8,659 nt of DNA from the NCBI GenBank assembly GCA_003151535.1, contig PLXT01000045.1, forward strand, positions 17,943 to 26,601. The letters run 5' to 3'. Origin of the DNA: Methanobacterium sp. GTDB lineage: Archaea; Methanobacteriota; Methanobacteria; Methanobacteriales; Methanobacteriaceae. A program made the translations under genes and the position numbers. The notes under the pieces were generated by a model that was not told where the DNA came from, made no database searches, and saw only the letters and a list, made by a program, of their open reading frames with translations. Position 1 is the stretch's first letter. Each line of letters starts with the position of its first letter. This document shows positions 1-6,638 of this stretch, in pieces.

Positions 1-239
1 AGTACTTCGAGTCCATCAACCTTAGGCATTCTCAGATCAAGTAGTATTAACTTTGGAAGGTCATTTACATTTCTATCTGAATATATGCCCTTTGCAAAAA
101 GAAAATCAAGAGCTTCTGCTCCATCTTTCACCCATACTAATTTATTAATCAGATTTTTTCTTTTTAGGGCCCTTATTGTGAGTTCTGCATCTGTTGGATT
201 GTCCTCTACTAAGAGAATTTCAACTTCGTCTAAGCTCAT
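1..239 (-). CDS. Single-domain response regulator, CheY/Rcp1-like (partial, C-terminus cut by window edge)
   Basis: A receiver domain that should accept phosphate from a histidine kinase, most likely the one encoded just upstream. About 79 residues are visible, starting MSLDEVEILLVEDN. The acidic pair E12-D13 and the phospho-acceptor D68 in LILLDLRMPK are both present, and the following K-x-D-G-L-E stretch matches helix 4 entry of receivers. The long segment between the acidic pocket and D68, with GAEALDFLF near residues 40-48, resembles Rcp1-type regulators that partner phytochrome-like kinases. The ATG at 239-237 has a strong GGAGGA ribosome site at 251-246, six bases upstream. It begins 31 bp after the kinase stop codon, so the two are probably co-transcribed. 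The C-terminal third, with the conserved Thr/Ser and Lys, lies outside the window, so an extra output domain cannot be excluded; family members are usually about 140-150 residues with no output domain. Confidence 0.9.
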   Translation of the reverse strand, partial: MSLDEVEILLVEDNPTDAELTIRALKRKNLINKLVWVKDGAEALDFLFAKGIYSDRNVNDLPKLILLDLRMPKVDGLEV

Positions 240-270
240 TAAATTTCCTCCAAAAATTTATGTAAAAATC

Positions 271-1164
271 TTAAATCTTTGAATCTAATTTTTTAGGAAG
301 TGAGAAATATATAGTTGCACCCATATCAACTTCTCCTTCACCCCAAACACGCCCACCATGTCTGCTAATTATACGTTGAACAATTGATAACCCTACACCA
401 GTACCTTTAAACTCGTCCTGGGTGTGTAATCGCTGGAAAAGACCAAAAAGTTTATCATAATATTTCATATCAAAACCAGCACCATTATCCTTTACATAAT
501 AAATGTTATATTCTTTATCTTCGTTGAAACCAACTTCAATCTTGGATATATCCTTTTCTCCAGTAAATTTAATGGCATTACTTATAAGATTAGTAAAAAC
601 TTGTGTTAGAAGTACTCGGTCTCCAATGGCCTTCGGAAGATCATCTACACTGAAAATTATAGTTCTTCCATTTGTATTCTGATAAAAGTCAGTGTATATA
701 TTTTTTGCAAGTGAACTCATATCCAACTCAGAAATTTTCATTTCCTGTCTACCAGCTCTTGATAGTAATAATATATCATCGATCAACTGTCCCATTTTTT
801 TGGTGTTGTCCCTGACAACATTAAGGAGTCGAGTTCCCTCTTCATCGAGTTTATCCTCATAATCTTCAATCACAATACGTGAAAATCCGTCAATTGCCCT
901 TAAAGGCACTCTAAGATCGTGAGATACAGAGTATGCAAATGCTTCTAATTCGTTATTTGCATCTGCAAGCTTAACAGTTTCCCTAGTAAGTTCTCTATTT
1001 AAACTTCTCAACTTTCTTACCTTTTCAATTCTCTCTGTTAATAGAGCAACCATCAAAATTATCAGTAACAATAATAACAAACCAAAGAAATATTCTGCAT
1101 TCATGAAAACACTGAAAAGCGGAGTTAATGGATTTACTGCCAATAGAGTATAACTTATTAACAT
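271..1164 (-). CDS. Short membrane-anchored sensor histidine kinase (Cph1-like transmitter, no obvious sensor domain)
   Basis: A 297-residue two-component kinase predicted to autophosphorylate and pass phosphate to the receiver encoded 31 bp downstream. Residues 1-20 are mildly hydrophobic, and 26-42 form a clear membrane segment (FFGLLLLLLIILMVALL). A short charged coiled-coil-like linker (about 43-75) leads into the HisKA domain, where H82 in SVSHDLRVPLRA is the phosphorylated His. The HATPase domain has an N box at 192-200 (NLISNAIKF), G1 DNGAGFD at 226-232, an F box LFGLFQRLH at 239-247 and G2 GTGVGLS at 254-260, so it looks catalytically intact. The transmitter resembles those of cyanobacterial phytochrome kinases, but no PAS, GAF or extracellular domain is present. 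An in-frame TAG just upstream (1176-1174) closes the frame. The ATG at 1164 has a weak AGGGGA ribosome site about six bases away, whereas the next Met (M21) has none. What it senses is unknown; it may form a complex with another sensor. Confidence 0.9.
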   Translation of the reverse strand: MLISYTLLAVNPLTPLFSVFMNAEYFFGLLLLLLIILMVALLTERIEKVRKLRSLNRELTRETVKLADANNELEAFAYSVSHDLRVPLRAIDGFSRIVIEDYEDKLDEEGTRLLNVVRDNTKKMGQLIDDILLLSRAGRQEMKISELDMSSLAKNIYTDFYQNTNGRTIIFSVDDLPKAIGDRVLLTQVFTNLISNAIKFTGEKDISKIEVGFNEDKEYNIYYVKDNGAGFDMKYYDKLFGLFQRLHTQDEFKGTGVGLSIVQRIISRHGGRVWGEGEVDMGATIYFSLPKKLDSKI

Positions 1165-1211
1165 GTAATTCCCCTATTAATTTTTTTATTTACTTCCAAA
1201 AAATTGACTTT

Positions 1212-1221
1212 AAAATATAAA
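1212..1221 (-). promoter_or_regulatory. Candidate TATA box for the kinase/response-regulator pair
   Basis: On the minus strand this reads TTTATATTTT, close to the archaeal TATA element. Its centre lies about 50 bp before the kinase ATG, which would place transcription start near 1190 and give a leader of about 25 nt containing the AGGGGA site. The upstream bases are not a good purine-rich BRE, and the surroundings are so AT-rich that chance matches are easy. Confidence 0.35.
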
Positions 1222-1375
1222 AAGAGCATATCACTGTAATAGAAAAGACCCCGGATTAAATAGGTGAATATTGATAATATAACTTCAATACAACTATCTA
1301 AATTAATACTAATCTTCATAATAATTCTACATTATTTTTCAAATATATAATGCTAATGTTTTATGATGATAATTT

Positions 1376-1432
1376 AAAAAAAAGAAACTATTCATGGTTA
1401 CATAATAAAAAATTAGAATATAATAAAAAAAA
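1376..1432 (-). terminator. Oligo-T run cluster, probable archaeal terminator of uvrBA
   Basis: Read on the minus strand, the DNA starting about 29 bp after the uvrA stop has three runs of T: eight at 1432-1425, six at 1412-1407 and eight at 1383-1376. Tandem U-tracts without a hairpin are the known intrinsic termination signal of archaeal RNA polymerase. Their placement after the operon and before an independent kinase promoter fits. The region is AT-rich, so runs of this kind are not by themselves decisive. Confidence 0.5.
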
Positions 1433-1460
1433 TCAATGTAGGAGAATTTAACTTCCAATA

Positions 1461-4379
1461 TTATTTATATTTAGAGGATGATTTTACAAGTTCTCCCTCT
1501 TGTATCATCTCTATGAAATGTGGTTTCACACCTTCTAAAACATCTTTTAAATATTTTCCAGTGTAACTGTTTCCTATTGCTATTTCTTCGGGAGTTCCCT
1601 CGGCAACAACATATCCACCCTCATCCCCACCTTCAGGACCCAGATCTATGATATAATCAGCAGTTTTAATAACATCCAGATTGTGTTCTATCACAAGAAC
1701 AGTACTCCCAGAGTCTCTGAGCCTTCCAAGCACGTCTAAAAGTTTTTTAATATCTGCAAAGTGAAGCCCTGTTGTTGGTTCATCAAGGATGTAAAGGGTT
1801 TTACCAGTATTCTGCCTGCTTAACTCCTTGGCTAATTTCACACGCTGAGCTTCACCACCTGAAAGTGTTGTTGCTGGTTGTCCAAGTTTAATATAACCTA
1901 AACCAACATCGTCAAGTGTTTTAAGTTTTTTATGAATCTTAGGAATGTTTTTAAAGAACTCAAGAGATTCCTCAACTGTCATATCAAGGACTTCTGCTAT
2001 ATTCTTACCCTTGTATCGAACATCAAGGGTTTCCCTGTTGTAGCGTTTACCCGAACAAACTTCACAGGGCACATAGACATCTGCTAGAAAGTGCATTTCT
2101 ATTTTAATAATTCCATCACCGCTACATGCTTCACAACGTCCACCCTTAACATTGAAACTGAACCTTCCAGGTTTATAACCTCTGTTCTTAGCAGCTAATG
2201 TCTGGGCAAATATTTCCCTAATATAGGTAAATACCCCTGTGTAAGTTGCAGAATTTGAACGTGGAGTACGTCCTATTGCAGACTGGTCTATGATTATTGC
2301 TTTATCTAAATTTTCAATACCAGTGATATCATCATGCTTACCAGCAAGCATATTTTTACGACTTAACTTTCCATTCACGCCCTTGTAAAGAACATCATTT
2401 ATAAGCGTGCTTTTACCAGACCCTGATACTCCGGTTATACATGTAAAGACTCCAAGGGGGAATTTAACATCTATATCTTTGAGATTGTTTTGTTTTGCAC
2501 CTTTAACGGTTAAATAGTTTCCATTAGATTTATGTCTACTTTCGGGCACGTGTATAGTCTCAACGCGTGAGAGATATCTACCTGTTATTGATTCAGGATT
2601 TTCCATGATCTCTAACGGTGTTCCCTCTGCAATCACCCTTCCACCGTGCTCACCAGCACCAGGTCCTATATCCACCACATGATCTGCGGACATTATGGTT
2701 TCTTCATCGTGTTCAACAATTATAAGAGTATTTCCAATGTCTCTGAGTCTTTTTAGTGTTTCTATAAGTCTTGCATTGTCCCTTTGATGTAGACCTATAC
2801 TGGGTTCGTCTAGTATGTACAGAACTCCAACCAGACCAGAACCTATCTGGGTTGCAAGACGTATACGTTGTGCTTCTCCACCGGATAACGTTCCAGAAGA
2901 CCTGTCGAGTGTGATATAATCAAGACCCACATCTGCAAGGAACTTCAACCTTTCCTTTATTTCCTTTAAAATTTCCTTTGCAATGTAGAGTTCCATTTCG
3001 TTCAACTCAACTTCGTCAAAGAATTTCTTGGAATTTTTAATGGGCATTTCAACTACTTCTGATATGGATTTACCACTCACTGTGACTGATCTGCTTTCGG
3101 GTCTGAGCCTTGTACCCTTACAAACAGGACATTTACGATCGCTCATGAATTTACCAACGTAACTCCTCATATAATTTGATTGTGTTTCCATAAAAAGACG
3201 TTCCATCCTTTTTACAACACCTTCAAAACGTCGGTTAACCTTGTGCTGCCTATTTTTTCTCCTGAAACTGAATTGAATCTTATCAGGAGTGCCGTAAAGA
3301 ACATATTTTTGATATTTATCCGGAAGTTCTTCAAAGGGTGTATCCATGCTGAAGCCATAATGGTCTGCAACAGCCAGTAACATTTGATTGTAATAGTTGT
3401 CCTTATTTCCAGATTTACTCCACGGTAAAATAGCTCCTTCATTAAGTGAAAGGTACTTATCGGGTACAACAAAGTCTGTGTCTATTTCAAGTTTACTTCC
3501 TAATCCATTACACTCTGGACAAGCTCCATGTGGGCTGTTAAATGAAAACATTCTAGGACTTATTTCTTCGAAGTTTATTCCACAATCAGTACATGCAAAA
3601 TGTTCGCTGAATACTTTATCATATGAGTTTTTATCATCTTCTACAAATGATACTATAACCAATCCTTCTCCTAGTTCAAGAGCAGTTTCAATAGAGTCTG
3701 CTAATCTTTTCTTAAAATCTTCATCTGATCTTATTATTAGTCTGTCAACAACCACTTCAACAGAATGTTTACGGTTTTTATCCAGCTCGAAATCGTTGTC
3801 AAGATTTGATATTTCACCGTCAACCCTTACTCTTATAAAACCCTTCTTTTTAAGGTCTTCAAAGATCTTGTGATGTTCTCCTTTCCTATCCTTGACCACA
3901 GGTGCAAGTATCTGTATTTTACTGTTTTCTTCTTCTGTTAAGATTGAATCAACAATCTGTCCTGCTGTTTGTTGTGAAATTTCCTTTCCACATTTGTAGC
4001 AGTGAGGTGTGCCCACACGGGCAAAAAGTAGACGGAAATAGTCATATATTTCTGTAACTGTACCTACAGTAGATCGGGGATTCATTCGGGTTGTTTTCTG
4101 ATCGATGGATATTGCAGGGGAGAGACCCTCAATATAGTCAACCTCTGGTTTTTTCATCTGACCCAGAAACTGTCTTGCATAGGCAGATAATGATTCAACA
4201 TATCTTCGCTGTCCTTCAGCGTAGATGGTGTCAAAGGCTAGTGATGATTTACCAGATCCACTTATCCCTGTTATAACAAGGAATTTATCCCTTGGAAGTG
4301 TGAGTTCAATATTTTTGAGGTTATGCTCACGTGCTCCCTTAATATTTATACTTCCTTTCTTGGTTGTAGTGGTGTTCAT
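1461..4379 (-). CDS. uvrA: UvrA, excinuclease ABC subunit A
   Basis: The damage-sensing ATPase of nucleotide excision repair: as a dimer it finds distorted DNA, recruits UvrB and hands the lesion over. The 972-residue protein is complete, slightly longer than the usual 940 or so. ABC half one: Walker A GISGSGKS at 38-45, signature LSGGEAQR at 498-505 and Walker B YILDEPS at 521-527, followed by the switch His in VEHD (H557). ABC half two: Walker A GVSGSGKS at 650-657, LSGGEAQR at 839-846, YILDEPT at 863-869 and IEHN (H899). Zinc modules are Cys263/266 with Cys287/290, and Cys749/752 with Cys772/775; the latter is the DNA-binding finger. Further CxxC pairs at 127/130 and 417/420 could form a third site, as in some UvrA structures. 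It starts at the ATG overlapping the uvrB TGA by one base, with an AAGGAG site at 4395-4390 inside the uvrB end, so translation is probably coupled. Confidence 0.98.
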   Translation of the reverse strand: MNTTTTKKGSINIKGAREHNLKNIELTLPRDKFLVITGISGSGKSSLAFDTIYAEGQRRYVESLSAYARQFLGQMKKPEVDYIEGLSPAISIDQKTTRMNPRSTVGTVTEIYDYFRLLFARVGTPHCYKCGKEISQQTAGQIVDSILTEEENSKIQILAPVVKDRKGEHHKIFEDLKKKGFIRVRVDGEISNLDNDFELDKNRKHSVEVVVDRLIIRSDEDFKKRLADSIETALELGEGLVIVSFVEDDKNSYDKVFSEHFACTDCGINFEEISPRMFSFNSPHGACPECNGLGSKLEIDTDFVVPDKYLSLNEGAILPWSKSGNKDNYYNQMLLAVADHYGFSMDTPFEELPDKYQKYVLYGTPDKIQFSFRRKNRQHKVNRRFEGVVKRMERLFMETQSNYMRSYVGKFMSDRKCPVCKGTRLRPESRSVTVSGKSISEVVEMPIKNSKKFFDEVELNEMELYIAKEILKEIKERLKFLADVGLDYITLDRSSGTLSGGEAQRIRLATQIGSGLVGVLYILDEPSIGLHQRDNARLIETLKRLRDIGNTLIIVEHDEETIMSADHVVDIGPGAGEHGGRVIAEGTPLEIMENPESITGRYLSRVETIHVPESRHKSNGNYLTVKGAKQNNLKDIDVKFPLGVFTCITGVSGSGKSTLINDVLYKGVNGKLSRKNMLAGKHDDITGIENLDKAIIIDQSAIGRTPRSNSATYTGVFTYIREIFAQTLAAKNRGYKPGRFSFNVKGGRCEACSGDGIIKIEMHFLADVYVPCEVCSGKRYNRETLDVRYKGKNIAEVLDMTVEESLEFFKNIPKIHKKLKTLDDVGLGYIKLGQPATTLSGGEAQRVKLAKELSRQNTGKTLYILDEPTTGLHFADIKKLLDVLGRLRDSGSTVLVIEHNLDVIKTADYIIDLGPEGGDEGGYVVAEGTPEEIAIGNSYTGKYLKDVLEGVKPHFIEMIQEGELVKSSSKYK

Positions 4380-6331
4380 CAGTTTGAAGCTCCTTCTAAA
4401 TATTGTATCTGATCCCTAATCTTGGCTGCAGATTCAAAGTCAAGTTTAAGGGATGCCATTTTCATTTCCTCTTCTAAATCCTGTATTATAAGTACTAATT
4501 CATCTTTAGAAATATTTTTAGCATTATTTTTAAGTTTTAAAGCCTTTTCAGTTTTTTCTTTTATAGTTCTTACAACTGATTTAGGTGTTATTCCATGTTT
4601 CTTGTTGTAGGTCAGCTGGTGTTTTCTTCTGTTGGTGGTAATTTCAACTGCAGATCTTATAGATTCTGTTATCTTGTCTGCGTATATCACAACTTGACCT
4701 TCTATGTTCCTTGATGCTCTTCCTATAGTTTGTATTAAAGATGTTTGGGATCTTAAGAATCCTTCCTTGTCAGCATCTAAAATACCCACCAAAGAAACTT
4801 CTGGTAGGTCCAATCCCTCTCTTAACAGGTTTACTCCCACAAGACAATCAAATGATCCCCTTCGAAGTTCATCTATAATATCTATCCTTTCGAGGGTTGT
4901 TATATCTGAGTGAAGATATCTCACCTTGATACCTACCTTGGCGTAGTAGTCTGTGAGATCTTCGGCCATTTTTTTGGTTAGTGTGGTTACAAGGGTCCTT
5001 TGTTTATCTTTTACTTTTCGTTTAATCTCACCAAGAAGATGATCAACCTGTCCAACAGCAGGTTTAATTATTATCTCCGGATCTACTAGTCCTGTAGGTC
5101 TTATTATTTGTTCTACCAGATTTTGTGTTACTCCAAGTTCGTACTTGGCAGGGGTTGCAGATACATAGAGCACTTGGTTTTGTAACATTTCAAATTCAGG
5201 AAAATTTAGTGGTCGATTTTCACGTGCAGATGGTAGTCTAAATCCATAGTCAACCAAGTTATCTTTACGTGCCCTGTCACCTGCATACATACCACCTATT
5301 TGGGGTACTGTAGCATGAGATTCATCTATAATGGTTAAGAAATCATCTGGGAAATATTTAAGCAGTGTGTAGGGTGTTTCACCCCAAGTTCTTCCTGAAA
5401 GGTGCATTGAATAGTTTTCTATACCTGTACAGTATCCCATTTCTTGGAGCATTTCAATATCAAAACGTGTTCTCTGCTCTAATCTTTGGGCTTCAACAAG
5501 TTTATTCTGTGAATGCAGGACAACCAACCTCTCTTCAAGTTCCTTTTCAATATCTTTTATGGCTGCTGTAATTTTATTTTTAGATGTTACAAAATGTTTA
5601 GCAGGAAACACAACTATTCTGTCCATATCCCTCTTAACTTTACCCAGAAGAGGGTCTATCATTGTTATTGCATCTACTTCATCACCGAATAGTTCGATAC
5701 GTATGGCTGTACTACCATGTGCTGGATATATTTCAATTACATCTCCTCTTACCCTGAACTTTCCTCGGCTAAAGTCAATATCGTTTCGTTCGTACTGCAT
5801 CTGAACCAGTGTAGATATTATCTTTTCCCTTCCTTCGTTATCTCCCACTCGAACAGATAGAACCAGTCCACCATAATCTTCAGGAGAACCAATTCCATAT
5901 ATGCATGAAACACTGCTCACAACTATTACATCATCCCTTGATAAGAGAGATTGTGTTGTTGAATGCCTCATCATATCGATCTCATCGTTAATAGAAGCTT
6001 CTTTATCGATGTAGGTATCAGACTGGGCAATATAAGCCTCTGGTTGATAATAATCGTAGTAACTTACGAAGTACTCCACAGCATTATCAGGGAAAAATTC
6101 CTTAAACTCCTCGTACAGTTGAGCTGCCAGGGTTTTATTATGTGATATAACAAGGGTTGGCTTTTGAACTTCATTAATAACATTAGCCATTGTAAATGTT
6201 TTACCAGAACCTGTAACACCAAGGAGTGTTTGATGTTTCAGACCATTTTTTATCCCATTTGAAAGGGATATAATTGCATTGGGTTGGTCTCCCAAAGGTT
6301 TGTAAGCTGATATGAGTTTAAATTCTGACAT
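4379..6331 (-). CDS. uvrB: UvrB, excinuclease ABC subunit B
   Basis: The helicase-fold subunit that receives damaged DNA from UvrA, verifies the lesion by threading one strand behind a beta-hairpin and then recruits UvrC. The 650-residue protein is full length. Motifs in order: Q-like PLGDQPNAI at 12-20, Walker A GVTGSGKT at 38-45, the aromatic beta-hairpin YYDYYQPEAYI at 91-101 (the tyrosines that clamp DNA), motif II DESH at 336-339, motif III VSATP at 390-394, motif V around GVNLLREGLDLP at 499-510 and motif VI TIGRASRN at 535-542. The C-terminal UVR domain (about 612-647, LEEEMKMASLKLDFESAAKIRD) is the UvrC-binding and UvrA-binding hairpin. The ATG at 6331 is preceded by GAGGA at 6345-6341, nine bases away. 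It is the first gene of a uvrBA operon, transcribed divergently from uvrC. No damage, insertion or missing residue is seen. Confidence 0.98.
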   Translation of the reverse strand: MSEFKLISAYKPLGDQPNAIISLSNGIKNGLKHQTLLGVTGSGKTFTMANVINEVQKPTLVISHNKTLAAQLYEEFKEFFPDNAVEYFVSYYDYYQPEAYIAQSDTYIDKEASINDEIDMMRHSTTQSLLSRDDVIVVSSVSCIYGIGSPEDYGGLVLSVRVGDNEGREKIISTLVQMQYERNDIDFSRGKFRVRGDVIEIYPAHGSTAIRIELFGDEVDAITMIDPLLGKVKRDMDRIVVFPAKHFVTSKNKITAAIKDIEKELEERLVVLHSQNKLVEAQRLEQRTRFDIEMLQEMGYCTGIENYSMHLSGRTWGETPYTLLKYFPDDFLTIIDESHATVPQIGGMYAGDRARKDNLVDYGFRLPSARENRPLNFPEFEMLQNQVLYVSATPAKYELGVTQNLVEQIIRPTGLVDPEIIIKPAVGQVDHLLGEIKRKVKDKQRTLVTTLTKKMAEDLTDYYAKVGIKVRYLHSDITTLERIDIIDELRRGSFDCLVGVNLLREGLDLPEVSLVGILDADKEGFLRSQTSLIQTIGRASRNIEGQVVIYADKITESIRSAVEITTNRRKHQLTYNKKHGITPKSVVRTIKEKTEKALKLKNNAKNISKDELVLIIQDLEEEMKMASLKLDFESAAKIRDQIQYLEGASN

Positions 6332-6406
6332 TTTTTTAATTCCTCGTATAAATAAAATAAATAACTGAATAAATCTAATTTTAATTAAAAAATAGACATG
6401 GATTAA

Positions 6407-6419
6407 ATCATAGTATGAT
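6407..6419. repeat. 13 bp palindrome ATCATA-g-TATGAT, candidate operator
   Basis: Perfect six-base arms around a single central G, about 75 bp before the uvrB ATG and 220 bp before the uvrC start. A near-perfect dyad of this length, not made only of alternating A/T, is the usual shape of a dimeric regulator site. It lies where a uvrBA repressor or activator could act. No regulator is known to me for this sequence, so the role is inference. Confidence 0.35.
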
Positions 6420-6435
6420 CGAACAATATTTTTAC

Positions 6436-6471
6436 TTGTAAATTTTAGATTGTAATATTTATTGTAAATTT
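6436..6471 (+). repeat. Three TTGTAA-type direct repeats upstream of uvrBA and uvrC
   Basis: TTGTAAATTT occurs at 6436-6445 and again identically at 6462-6471, with a variant TTGTAATATT at 6450-6459 between them. Start-to-start spacings are 14 and 12 bases. The cluster is just upstream of the palindrome with respect to uvrBA and about 50-80 bp before the TATA candidates of uvrC. It could be a set of regulator half sites, or only AT-rich similarity. Confidence 0.35.
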
Positions 6472-6515
6472 AATAAAATAACTTTAGAAATATATACTAT
6501 TAATATAACTTTATG

Positions 6516-6525
6516 TTATATAAAT
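6516..6525 (+). promoter_or_regulatory. Candidate TATA box for uvrC (distal)
   Basis: TTATATAAAT is the closest match in the region to the methanogen TATA element. Transcription would begin near 6547, giving a leader of about 90 nt. The bases just upstream are not purine-rich, so BRE support is poor. Confidence 0.3.
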
Positions 6526-6536
6526 ATTTTAAGTGA

Positions 6537-6555
6537 CGAAAATTAGGATATATAA
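6537..6555 (+). promoter_or_regulatory. Candidate BRE-TATA for uvrC (proximal)
   Basis: CGAAAA at 6537-6542 resembles an archaeal BRE and is followed by TATATAA at 6549-6555. Transcription would begin around 6577-6580, giving a leader of about 60 nt. A further element, TATAAAAA at 6599-6606 after a purine-rich stretch, would give an almost leaderless message. Sequence alone cannot choose between them. Confidence 0.35.
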
Positions 6556-6638
6556 TTAATAATCTTTTTTATAAAAAAAAATCTTATTTAAAAAGGGATA
6601 TAAAAAAAGAACTAATGAAATTTGTGAGATGAACTATT

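Larger units (their letters stand above)
1165..1460. other. AT-rich intergenic region between uvrA and the kinase gene
   Basis: 296 bp with no gene I can support. It holds the oligo-T runs after uvrA and, further along the minus strand, the candidate promoter of the kinase gene. One short GC-richer patch (GACCCCGG around 1247-1254) stands out against the AT background, but I see no stem partner for it and no match to a tRNA or a C/D-box RNA. A 31-codon Lys/Asn-rich frame on the plus strand (1356-1451) has no ribosome site and is probably chance. Confidence 0.6.
6332..6638. promoter_or_regulatory. Divergent uvrB / uvrC control region
   Basis: 307 bp, extremely AT-rich, separating the uvrBA operon (left) from uvrC (right), so it must hold both promoters unless they are supplied otherwise. 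On the plus strand several TATA-like elements precede uvrC (listed separately). On the minus strand I see no convincing TATA box for uvrBA; TTTAATTAAA around 6382-6391 and AAAATATT around 6425-6432 are only weak options. Internal structure includes a 13 bp palindrome and three TTGTAA-type repeats (listed separately). No RNA gene or credible protein gene is visible. Confidence 0.6.

Noticed and set aside
1245..1256. GC-richer patch in AT-rich intergenic DNA, possible small RNA
   Set aside because: No complementary arm nearby and no recognisable RNA fold; too short to call.
1363..1369. ATGATGA, matching a C box of a C/D guide RNA
   Set aside because: No CTGA D box follows within the expected distance, so a guide RNA is not supported.
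1356..1451. A 31-codon plus-strand frame (starts MFYDDNLKKR) in the gap after uvrA
   Set aside because: No ribosome site before the ATG, Lys/Asn-rich composition as expected for random AT-rich DNA, and it overlaps the probable uvrBA terminator.
3397..3873. A 158-codon open frame on the plus strand opposite uvrA
   Set aside because: It lies wholly inside the well-supported uvrA gene on the other strand, its translation is Ser/Leu-rich without any domain, and there is no ribosome site. It is a shadow of uvrA codon usage.
6630..6638. uvrC read upstream through the in-frame TGA as a selenocysteine or recoded codon
   Set aside because: UvrC proteins normally begin near the TTG-encoded residue, no SECIS-like structure is seen, and only five codons lie upstream of the TGA.
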